Below are positions 1-5,254 of a stretch of 5,965 nt of DNA, piece after piece. Under the pieces are notes generated by a model, which was given only the letters and a program-made list of their open reading frames with translations, had not been told where the DNA came from and made no database searches. How positions within the stretch are numbered: position 1 is the stretch's first letter; each line of letters begins with the position of its first letter. The translations under genes and the position numbers were made by a program. Origin of the DNA: Gallionellaceae bacterium (GTDB lineage Bacteria; Pseudomonadota; Gammaproteobacteria; Burkholderiales; Gallionellaceae); assembly GCA_003151655.1 (NCBI GenBank), contig PLYB01000176.1, forward strand, positions 6,005 through 11,969, given 5' to 3'.

Positions 1-1618
1 CGCGCACATCGACGCCTTCCCAGAACGATTGGCTGCCCAGCAATACCGCGTTGCCGTGCTCGCGGAATTTGCTTAACAACTCGTTGCGCGAACCTTCGCC
101 CTGGATCATCAGCGGATATTTTAAATTCTTGCGGTCGAACTCGGCCTGCAAGATTTCAAAAGCACGTTGCATGGCGCGCAAACTGGTAAACAGCAAAAAT
201 GCGCGTCCTTTGCTGGCTTCGATCAAGGGCAGTGCGGCCTGCACCACGGCATCGGTATAGCCCACGCTGTTGGGCTCCGGCATGTCTTGCGGCACGTACA
301 GCAGCGCCTGTTCCTGATAATTGAACGGACTGTCCCAGCAGGCGGTACGCGCTGCCAGCAAGCCCATCTCGGCCTGGTAGTGGCCGAAATTCTGTTTCAC
401 CGCCAGGGTGGCGGAAGTAAATATCCAGGCGCGCGGATGGCTGCTGATCTGCTTGGCAAATATTTCCGCGATGGAGAGCGGGGTGGTGTTGAGCTGTACC
501 GATTGGTGGAACACTTCCAGCCAGCGCACTTTGTCCGCCACATCGCCGTCCTGCCACTGCTTGAGCTGTGCTGCCAATGCTTGTGCGCGTTGCCGGCAGT
601 TTTCCAGTCCCTCGCTGCGTTCGGCCTGTTTTTCCAGCAGTTCGTTGAGTGCGCCGAGTTGCTTGTTCAAGGTGGTAAGCGCGTCTGTCCAGCCGGGCAG
701 TTCCAGCGTGGCCTGGGCGGGCATGCGACCTTCGTTTTTTTTGAATACCAGACGCAGATCGCGCGCCGCTTTTTCGAGTGCATCGCAGGCCAGCGGTAAA
801 GGCGCAAAATCTTTCGCGCTGGTGAGCGCTTCCAGTTGACTGTCGCGCGCGAGGTCGAGCAGTTGCGAGGTGGACGTGCTCTCGCCGAAAAACAGACTGG
901 CTGTTTCCGGCAGCTGGTGTGCCTCGTCGAAAATGACCGTATTGCAGGCGGGCAACAACTCGGCCACGCCCTCGTCGCGCAACATCACATCGGCGAAGAA
1001 CAGGTGATGGTTGACCACCACCACGTCGGCATCCATCGCTTCTTTGCGCGCTTTTAACACGAAACATTCCTTGTGCTGCGGGCAGTCCTGTCCCAGACAA
1101 TTTTCCCGCGTGGACGTCACCTGCATCCAGATCGGCGCATTCTCCGGCACGTCGGCGAGACCGCTCTTGTCGCCGGATTGCGTCACTTTGGCATAATTGA
1201 CTATCCGGCCCAAGTGGCGGATATCGTCGCGCGTCTTAAACATGCCTTCGGTTTGGGCGCGTTCCAGATGGTAATGGCACACATAATTGGAGCGGCCCTT
1301 GAGCAGCGCGATGCTAACGGGGACCTTCAGCGCGTCGCGCACGGTAGGCAAGTCGCGCTGGAATAACTGGTCTTGCAGATTTTTCGTGCCGGTGGAGATG
1401 ACCACCTTGCCGCCGGCCAGCAATGCGGGCACCAGATAGGCGAAGGTCTTGCCGGTGCCGGTGCCGGCTTCGGCGATCAGTTGGCCATTGGCGTTGATTG
1501 CCTCCGCGATGGCCTGCGCCAGTTCCACCTGCTGCGGACGCGCGCGAAAATTCTCGATGTGAGCGGAAAGCGCGCCATCGGGAGCAAACAGGGCAGTGAG
1601 TTGTGCGGCAGTGAGCAA
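1..1618 (-). CDS. yoaA: YoaA-type ATP-dependent DNA helicase (XPD/Rad3-like, Fe-S), C-terminus missing
   Basis: The reading frame is open from 1618 to the left edge (539 codons); E. coli YoaA has about 636 residues, so the last ~100 are outside the window. Visible landmarks in order: FAPDG (residues 11-15), the N-terminal signature shared with E. coli YoaA; Walker A EAGTGTGKT (50-58); four cysteines C114, C174, C179 and C185 spaced as the XPD/DinG 4Fe-4S ligands; the VVNHHLFFAD segment (201-210); the DEAH box (231-234); WIFTSATL (398-405); and GSQSFWEGVDVR (528-539), motif V, at the edge. The family unwinds DNA 5' to 3' using ATP. E. coli YoaA acts with the HolC (chi) subunit of DNA polymerase III in repairing stalled forks; the same role here is inferred. 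The start is TTG at 1618: an in-frame TGA lies only one codon upstream (1622-1624) and no ATG lies between it and Walker A. No Shine-Dalgarno is visible. Close similarity to YoaA argues against DinG proper. Confidence 0.93.
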   Translation of the reverse strand, partial: MLTAAQLTALFAPDGALSAHIENFRARPQQVELAQAIAEAINANGQLIAEAGTGTGKTFAYLVPALLAGGKVVISTGTKNLQDQLFQRDLPTVRDALKVPVSIALLKGRSNYVCHYHLERAQTEGMFKTRDDIRHLGRIVNYAKVTQSGDKSGLADVPENAPIWMQVTSTRENCLGQDCPQHKECFVLKARKEAMDADVVVVNHHLFFADVMLRDEGVAELLPACNTVIFDEAHQLPETASLFFGESTSTSQLLDLARDSQLEALTSAKDFAPLPLACDALEKAARDLRLVFKKNEGRMPAQATLELPGWTDALTTLNKQLGALNELLEKQAERSEGLENCRQRAQALAAQLKQWQDGDVADKVRWLEVFHQSVQLNTTPLSIAEIFAKQISSHPRAWIFTSATLAVKQNFGHYQAEMGLLAARTACWDSPFNYQEQALLYVPQDMPEPNSVGYTDAVVQAALPLIEASKGRAFLLFTSLRAMQRAFEILQAEFDRKNLKYPLMIQGEGSRNELLSKFREHGNAVLLGSQSFWEGVDVR

Positions 1619-1795
1619 AGATCAACAATCAAAAGGCGAATCATCGCCGTAGATGGCGAAAACAAACACATGCGATTTTACGCGAGAGGAAGCTGCGGTG
1701 CGCGTAATTTATGTAACAACGTGTTTTCAGGAACTAAAAATATTTTGAGTAGTCAATAAGGCATCTTTGGAGTTGTGGAGATAGGGCGTGTTAAT

Positions 1796-1843
1796 TAGTT
1801 GAAGGGCGGCGTGGTGTCGTCAAAGCCATTGTGTTTTCAACTA
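1796..1843. repeat. Wide inverted repeat upstream of the operon promoter (possible operator)
   Basis: TAGTTGAA (1796-1803) and its exact complement TTCAACTA (1836-1843) are separated by 32 bp. The right arm ends four bases before the -35 hexamer at 1848. The half-site centres are 40 bp apart, close to four helical turns, so a protein could bind both arms on the same DNA face. An 8-bp match in AT-rich DNA can arise by chance, and no known regulator consensus was recognised. Confidence 0.35.
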
Positions 1844-1847
1844 GGTG

Positions 1848-1876
1848 TTGACATCCAAGTCCTATCCATTTATTCT
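1848..1876 (+). promoter_or_regulatory. Predicted sigma70 promoter of the cytochrome b/SHP/DHC operon
   Basis: A perfect -35 hexamer TTGACA (1848-1853) is followed by a 17-bp spacer and TATTCT (1871-1876), which matches the -10 consensus at four of six positions. Transcription would start near 1883, giving a leader of about 65 nt before the ATG at 1950. It is the best promoter match in the intergenic region and points at the four-gene operon. A perfect -35 with optimal spacing suggests fair basal expression, possibly modulated through the adjacent inverted repeat. Confidence 0.7.
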
Positions 1877-1949
1877 GATTGCGTGTGAATATATCCCACG
1901 TGCAGGGTGTGAGCTGTTTTTAAGGTTCTATTTAAATTAATGTAACTTT

Positions 1950-2543
1950 ATGAATAATATTGAAATTGTAAGGGTGTGGGATGTGCCGACCAGGCTGTTT
2001 CACTGGACTTTGGTATTGAGTTTTACTTGTGCCTATTTAACTGCCGAATTCCATCTCGGCTTTTTACATACTCTGATTGGATACTTTCTGTGCGTGTTGT
2101 TGCTGGCGCGTGTGATTTGGGGCTTTGCCGGAAATCAATACGCACGCTTTAGCTCGTTCATCTTTTCACCGCAAGAAACGCTCGCCTACCTGCGTTCTAT
2201 GATGCACAATAATCCCCGTCATTATTTCGGACACAATCCGGCGGGAGCGTTGATGGTGTTCGCCTTGCTGGCCTTGCTGGTCCTGATCTTCCTGACCGGA
2301 TTGGTGACGCTCGCAGTGATCGATTTTGAAGGCCCGTTGCTGTTTCTGGCAGATGTTTTTGATGATGAAGCAAGTTATGCGGTGCGCCATTTGCACGGCT
2401 GGTTGATTGACATTGCACTGGTGATAATCCCATTGCACTTGCTGGGTGTTGCGGTGGGTAGCTTTCAGCACAAAGAAAATCTGGTGCGAGCGATGCTCAC
2501 CGGAAAAAAGAAAAATATCTCGTCCAGCAGTTCCGGGCATTGA
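1950..2543 (+). CDS. Cytochrome b561-family membrane protein (b-type cytochrome of the SHP/DHC operon)
   Basis: A 197-residue inner-membrane protein with hydrophobic segments at about 17-32, 38-59, 100-124 and 150-170. The N-terminal VRVWDVPTRLFHW (7-19) is characteristic of bacterial b561/Ni-hydrogenase-type b cytochromes. Likely heme ligands are H18, H40, H149 and H163; the last two lie in the HLHGW...PLHLLGV pattern of the final helix. Conserved-looking HNPAG (95-99) precedes the third helix. By family it would take electrons from the quinone pool or another donor and reduce a periplasmic c cytochrome, here most simply DHC. The C-terminus is a lysine- and serine-rich polar tail (GKKKN then five serines). 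It is the first operon gene; 31 bp separate it from the next. ATG 1950 places the family's N-terminal motif at the expected distance, but no clear Shine-Dalgarno precedes it. Which histidines bind which heme is inferred. Confidence 0.9.
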   Translation: MNNIEIVRVWDVPTRLFHWTLVLSFTCAYLTAEFHLGFLHTLIGYFLCVLLLARVIWGFAGNQYARFSSFIFSPQETLAYLRSMMHNNPRHYFGHNPAGALMVFALLALLVLIFLTGLVTLAVIDFEGPLLFLADVFDDEASYAVRHLHGWLIDIALVIIPLHLLGVAVGSFQHKENLVRAMLTGKKKNISSSSSGH

Positions 2544-2562
2544 GTTAACGCAGGTCAAAACC

Positions 2563-2568
2563 AAGGAG
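2563..2568 (+). promoter_or_regulatory. Ribosome binding site fixing the start at 2575
   Basis: AAGGAG lies six bases before ATG 2575. The same frame is open back to 2446 inside the cytochrome b gene, so this site, together with the signal peptide that begins at 2575, decides the start in favour of the shorter protein. Confidence 0.85.
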
Positions 2569-2574
2569 AAAGCA

Positions 2575-3204
2575 ATGACCGTTGATGTAAGACTGAGACA
2601 ATTTGCCGTTGCGCTATGTTTGGCCGCATTGGCAGGTAGCGCGGGTGCAGTAGAAAGTATGTTGGATCTTACGCTGCCTGACAGCAAGTACTACAGTGCC
2701 GACGCAAAGTCTTTTCTGGTGGCAGAAAATGACGCGGCCATCAGCCAAGCTAAAAACAGTACGGCAGCCGTGACTCCGGCAGCGGAGTTTGAGCCCAAGC
2801 TGATTACGGGAAAAAAAGTTCATGAATATTTGGGGTTGGCGACAATTGCCTTGGCAGGTTTGACTATGATTACGGCACCGGGGGAAGGGTGTGAACACAA
2901 CTGCAATCCGGCCACCCAGCCGCCGCGCGACGTAAATGGTACGCATGCACAGTTGGCAAAAGCGACTGTAGCGATGGCGGCGGCTACGATCGTGTCCGGC
3001 TTAATAACGCACTGGGACGATTTCAGTTTGGAAGATGGCTGGTCAGATCCGGATAATTTGCATGTGTTGCTGGGTGTGACTGGGGCCGCTTTGATGGCTT
3101 ATGCGGTGAATAAATCTGCGAATTCTTCGGTGCCGGTGAGTCATGCCGGAATAGCCGAACTGGGTGCACTGGGCATGTTGGTTGCAATTAAATTGACTTG
3201 GTAA
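2575..3204 (+). CDS. Unrecognised exported four-helix membrane protein, possible b561-like diheme carrier
   Basis: I do not recognise a named family for this 209-residue protein. Residues 1-25 look like a signal peptide (RLR, a hydrophobic core, then A-G-A before V26). Residues 26-80 form a soluble, presumably periplasmic, stretch. Four hydrophobic helices follow at about 82-101, 124-145, 162-178 and 190-207, each opening with histidine: H83 (VHEYLG), H124 (THAQLAK), H163 (LHVLLG) and H190 (SHAGIAELG). With an N-out topology, H83 and H163 sit at the periplasmic face and H124 and H190 at the cytoplasmic face, matching the bis-His pairing of cytochrome b561 cores; H146 is a further periplasmic histidine. 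The 146-161 loop is strongly acidic and the short 179-189 loop carries a lysine, which supports this topology. The loop at 103-123 contains CEHNC (106-110). No CxxCH is present, so it is not a c-type cytochrome. Its place between cytochrome b and SHP suggests a part in the same electron transfer. The gene is certain; heme binding is inference. Confidence 0.85.
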   Translation: MTVDVRLRQFAVALCLAALAGSAGAVESMLDLTLPDSKYYSADAKSFLVAENDAAISQAKNSTAAVTPAAEFEPKLITGKKVHEYLGLATIALAGLTMITAPGEGCEHNCNPATQPPRDVNGTHAQLAKATVAMAAATIVSGLITHWDDFSLEDGWSDPDNLHVLLGVTGAALMAYAVNKSANSSVPVSHAGIAELGALGMLVAIKLTW

Positions 3205-3217
3205 TGGAGAGAAGAAA

Positions 3218-3619
3218 ATGAAAAAACTAGTTGCACTGATGATTATGGCTTCGATTTTTGCCGCCCCCGTGGCGATGGCGACTCCCGCAACCGATGCCTT
3301 GTTGGCGAAATACAAAGCCGAGGGCGTCAGCAAGATCGATGCCGCCAAAGCTAAAGCCGATTGGACTAAAGAGGCCAAGGGTGAGGATGGCGAGCTCATT
3401 TCCTGCTCGACTTGCCACGGCACCGATTTCAGCAAAGCCGGCAAGCATCGCAAGACTCATAAAGTCATCGAACCGATGTCCCCCCGCGTGAATACAGAAC
3501 GCTACACCGACGAGAAAAAGATCGAGAAATGGTTCAAACGTAACTGCAATGACGCATGGGGTCGCGAGTGTACCGCTCAAGAAAAAGCTGACTTCCTCAC
3601 CTTTATGTCGGCTCAGTAA
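3218..3619 (+). CDS. shp: SHP-type monoheme cytochrome c (DUF1924-like, oxygen-binding)
   Basis: A 133-residue precursor with a signal peptide cleaved after A-M-A (19-21), giving a periplasmic protein of 112 residues. One c-type heme site is present: CSTCH, with C63, C66 and proximal H67. The C-terminal segment RNCNDAWGREC (108-118) offers the sixth ligand. N109 becomes residue 88 after the predicted cleavage, the number reported for the heme-ligating asparagine of Rhodobacter sphaeroides SHP. C110 and C118 flank a short loop and could form the disulfide known near the SHP heme. In that family the asparagine leaves on reduction, opening the iron to oxygen or nitric oxide; the physiological substrate is unsettled. 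GGAG at 3206-3209 lies eight bases before the ATG. The gene starts 13 bp after the membrane protein and is followed by its likely electron donor, DHC. Family assignment rests on the sequence and on the DHC/cytochrome b context together. Confidence 0.9.
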   Translation: MKKLVALMIMASIFAAPVAMATPATDALLAKYKAEGVSKIDAAKAKADWTKEAKGEDGELISCSTCHGTDFSKAGKHRKTHKVIEPMSPRVNTERYTDEKKIEKWFKRNCNDAWGRECTAQEKADFLTFMSAQ

Positions 3620-3622
3620 TTC

Positions 3623-3627
3623 AGGAG
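3623..3627 (+). promoter_or_regulatory. Ribosome binding site fixing the start at 3636
   Basis: AGGAG lies eight bases before ATG 3636. The frame is open back to 3549, overlapping the SHP gene, but only the start at 3636 gives a protein beginning directly with a signal peptide. Confidence 0.85.
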
Positions 3628-3635
3628 AACAGAGC

Positions 3636-4196
3636 ATGATAAAAAAACTATCAGTGGTAGCTTCATTGGCGATTACTCTTGCAATAAGCAGCGGAACATC
3701 TGTTGCAGAAGATTTGACGGAGGCCATTTTTACGCCTTTTCGCCAAAAAGAAATTGTCCCCGTCGATAACAAACAATACAAGGAAGAGTGCGGCTCTTGC
3801 CACTTTGCCTATCAACCCGGATTGTTGCCTACCAAGTCATGGGAAAAGTTACTGACTGCAGAAGCCCTGAGTAAGCATTTTGGAGAAAATGCCGAACTCG
3901 ACAAAGATACGCTGAAAGTGATCTACGACTACGCCATTGCCAATGCAGCGGACAAGTCATTTCACAAACGTTCGCGCAAGATCGCCATCGCTACCGAACA
4001 TGTGGATGCGCCGCTGCGCATTACCGAGGTGCGCTACATCAAACGTAAACATCACGAGATTCCCGAAAAAATGATCAAAGGCAACAAAGATGTTAAATCG
4101 TTGAGCTACTGCGATGCTTGCCACACCCAGGCGAACAAGGGTGTGTTCGATGCGGATACCGTGAGGATTCCTAATTTCCCTGATTGGGATGATTAA
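3636..4196 (+). CDS. dhc: Diheme cytochrome c (DHC family), predicted electron donor to SHP
   Basis: A 186-residue precursor with a signal peptide ending at S-V-A (22-24). Two c-type heme sites are present: CGSCH (C52, C55, H56) near the N-terminus and CDACH (C159, C162, H163) near the C-terminus. The sequence around the first site, CGSCHFAYQPGLLP followed shortly by SW, is typical of the dihaem cytochrome c (DHC) family. Distal ligands must come from the intervening histidines H81, H110, H122, H139 and H140; bis-His coordination of both hemes is known for Rhodobacter DHC, but which residues serve here cannot be told by eye. The protein works in the periplasm and, by analogy, relays electrons from the membrane b cytochrome to SHP. 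It is the last gene of the operon, 16 bp after SHP, and is followed by two hairpins. Its C-terminal end (PNFPDWDD) matches a normal family terminus, so it appears complete. Confidence 0.93.
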   Translation: MIKKLSVVASLAITLAISSGTSVAEDLTEAIFTPFRQKEIVPVDNKQYKEECGSCHFAYQPGLLPTKSWEKLLTAEALSKHFGENAELDKDTLKVIYDYAIANAADKSFHKRSRKIAIATEHVDAPLRITEVRYIKRKHHEIPEKMIKGNKDVKSLSYCDACHTQANKGVFDADTVRIPNFPDWDD

Positions 4197-4202
4197 TGTT
4201 TA

Positions 4203-4234
4203 GCGGTTGGAGAGGGCGCTCTGCTTCCAACCGC
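4203..4234 (+). terminator. First hairpin after dhc, weak terminator candidate
   Basis: GCGGTTGGA (4203-4211) pairs exactly with TCCAACCGC (4226-4234). The interior can add GAG/CTC (4212-4214 with 4219-4221) around a GGCG loop, leaving a small bulge. It begins six bases after the dhc stop codon. The downstream bases AAGCGTATTTA are not a good T-tract, so it may mainly protect the 3' end of the message or act together with the second hairpin. Confidence 0.5.
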
Positions 4235-4260
4235 AAGCGTATTTAGAAGTTACCCTTAGA

Positions 4261-4293
4261 TTGACCCGAACGTTGGTATGATGTTCGGGTCAA
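4261..4293 (+). terminator. Second hairpin, probable Rho-independent terminator of the operon
   Basis: An 11-bp perfect stem, TTGACCCGAAC (4261-4271) with GTTCGGGTCAA (4283-4293), encloses an 11-nt loop that can close by two further pairs. It is followed by CTTATTTG, a moderate T-rich run. It is the strongest stem in the window and sits between dhc and hslO, which read in the same direction, so it would insulate hslO from operon transcription. Confidence 0.65.
4274..4282 (+). promoter_or_regulatory. Candidate extended -10 promoter for hslO
   Basis: TGG followed by TATGAT (4277-4282) forms a TGn extended -10 with five of six matches to TATAAT. No good -35 lies 16-18 bp upstream, which extended -10 promoters can tolerate. 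Transcription would begin near 4289, inside the right arm of the hairpin, about 40 nt before the hslO ATG. No clear Shine-Dalgarno is seen before that ATG. The assignment depends on a short motif only. Confidence 0.4.
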
Positions 4294-4327
4294 CTTATTT
4301 GCAGGCAGTCCCTTACTTTCAATTGCT

Positions 4328-5209
4328 ATGAAAAATACCAGCGATACATTGCAAAAGTTCTTATTTGAAAATGCGCCGATTCGCGGCGAGATCGTGCATC
4401 TCGATACCGTTTGGCAGAGCGTGATCGAGCGTCATAACTACCCACCCGTATTGCGCGATCTGATGGGCGAGCTGTGCGCTGCTGCGGCATTGCTCGCCGC
4501 CACGCTCAAGTTGCAAGGCTCGTTGGTTTTGCAGATACACGGCCAGGGCGCGGTGAAACTATTAGTAGTGGAGTGTTCCGGCGATTTGGAATTGCGCGCG
4601 ACCGCGAAGTGGGAAGGCGACTTGTCGCACGGCACTCTGCAAGATTTGGTTGGCGATGGAAAGTTTGTTATCACCCTTGATCCCAAAGATGGCAATCAGG
4701 CGTATCAGGGAATTGTCGCGCTGGAAGGCGAAAGCATTGCTGAAATATTGCGCAACTATATGACGCGCTCAGAACAGTTGGAAACGCGTTTATGGTTGGC
4801 TGCCAATGAACAATATGCCGCAGGAATGTTGCTGCAAAAGCTTCCTCAGCAGGCAGGGGAGCATGATATCGATGCTTGGGATAGGGCATCGCAGTTAGCC
4901 GATACGCTTAAGCCGGAAGAGTTGCTGACTTTGTCTGCCGCTGAACTCGTGCATCGCCTCTACCACGAGGAAGATATTCGTTTGTTCGATGTGCAGGGAG
5001 TGACATTTCGCTGCACTTGCTCGCGTGAAAATGTGGCGCGTATGTTGCGCATGCTGGGGCGCACCGAGGTCGATTCGATCATTGTTGAACGCGGCGATGT
5101 TGAAGTTCATTGCGAATTTTGCAATCAGCGCTATGTTTTTGATCGGGTGGATGCAGATGCGGTGTTCGCCGACATCATGGCGATATCAGCGAATCAAACT
5201 GTGCATTAA
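4328..5209 (+). CDS. hslO: Hsp33 redox-regulated molecular chaperone
   Basis: A complete 293-residue Hsp33, almost exactly the length of the E. coli protein. The C-terminal zinc switch is intact: C229-x-C231, then 30 residues, then C262-x-x-C265, nearly the same positions as the four E. coli cysteines (232, 234, 265, 268). Under oxidative stress these cysteines release zinc and form disulfides, unfolding the linker and turning the cytoplasmic protein into a holdase that protects unfolding proteins, with bleach and peroxide plus heat as classic triggers. The N-terminal domain shows the usual features, including the KFLFENAPIRGEIVHLD opening and the EGESIAEIL segment (133-141). C50 and C83 are additional cysteines in the N-terminal domain. 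It is separated from the cytochrome operon by hairpins and probably has its own promoter; it converges on glgP with a 43-bp gap. No functional link to the heme operon is evident beyond a shared redox theme. Confidence 0.97.
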   Translation: MKNTSDTLQKFLFENAPIRGEIVHLDTVWQSVIERHNYPPVLRDLMGELCAAAALLAATLKLQGSLVLQIHGQGAVKLLVVECSGDLELRATAKWEGDLSHGTLQDLVGDGKFVITLDPKDGNQAYQGIVALEGESIAEILRNYMTRSEQLETRLWLAANEQYAAGMLLQKLPQQAGEHDIDAWDRASQLADTLKPEELLTLSAAELVHRLYHEEDIRLFDVQGVTFRCTCSRENVARMLRMLGRTEVDSIIVERGDVEVHCEFCNQRYVFDRVDADAVFADIMAISANQTVH

Positions 5210-5233
5210 TTCCGTATCAACTTGAGTCTCTCC

Positions 5234-5254
5234 AATTCAAGCGTCTATTGAATT
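5234..5254. terminator. Short AT-rich hairpin between convergent hslO and glgP
   Basis: AATTCAA (5234-5240) and TTGAATT (5248-5254) form a perfect 7-bp stem with a 7-nt loop; the right arm overlaps the glgP stop codon. The stem is AT-rich and lacks a T-tract on either side, so it is at best a weak bidirectional terminator. No other termination signal is visible in the 43-bp gap. Confidence 0.25.

Larger units (their letters stand above)
1619..1949. other. Divergent intergenic region between yoaA and the cytochrome operon
   Basis: This 331-bp stretch separates two divergently transcribed genes and holds no convincing protein or RNA gene on either strand. The right half contains the promoter at 1848-1876 and the inverted repeat at 1796-1843. 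The last 30 bases before the cytochrome b gene are very AT-rich. A 10-bp palindrome AAAATATTTT lies at 1737-1746 and a CACGTG at 1897-1902; neither can be assigned a role. On the yoaA side a TTGACT (1756-1751, minus strand) and a TAAAAT (near 1680, minus strand) occur, but neither has a partner element at proper spacing, so the yoaA promoter is not identified. Confidence 0.7.

Noticed and set aside
156..1100. Long minus-strand reading frame of 314 codons, and plus-strand frames at 167-799 and 408-839
   Set aside because: They overlap the helicase frame, which carries every family motif in order; their translations are low-complexity Arg/Gly/Ala-rich or otherwise featureless, typical of shadows of a GC-rich gene.
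1728..1756. Minus-strand TTGACT as the -35 of a yoaA promoter
   Set aside because: At 16-18 bp spacing the -10 position reads TTCCTG or similar, with no resemblance to TATAAT.
1373..1759. Plus-strand frame running from the helicase into the intergenic region
   Set aside because: It mostly mirrors the helicase N-terminus and has no recognisable domain or ribosome binding site.
1619..1949. FNR/NnrR-type TTGAT-N4-ATCAA site or LexA box in the intergenic region
   Set aside because: I looked for these because of the gene content on either side, but no sequence with both half-sites at proper spacing was found.
2446..2574. N-terminal extension of the unknown membrane protein gene
   Set aside because: It would overlap the cytochrome b gene by about 100 bp and bury the signal peptide; the AAGGAG at 2563-2568 supports the start at 2575.
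2890..2904. C-x3-C in the unknown protein as a c-type heme site
   Set aside because: The second cysteine is followed by Asn, not His, so no CxxCH or CxxxCH heme attachment motif exists.
3549..3635. N-terminal extension of the diheme cytochrome gene
   Set aside because: It overlaps the SHP gene and would put 29 polar residues ahead of the signal peptide; the AGGAG at 3623-3627 supports ATG 3636.
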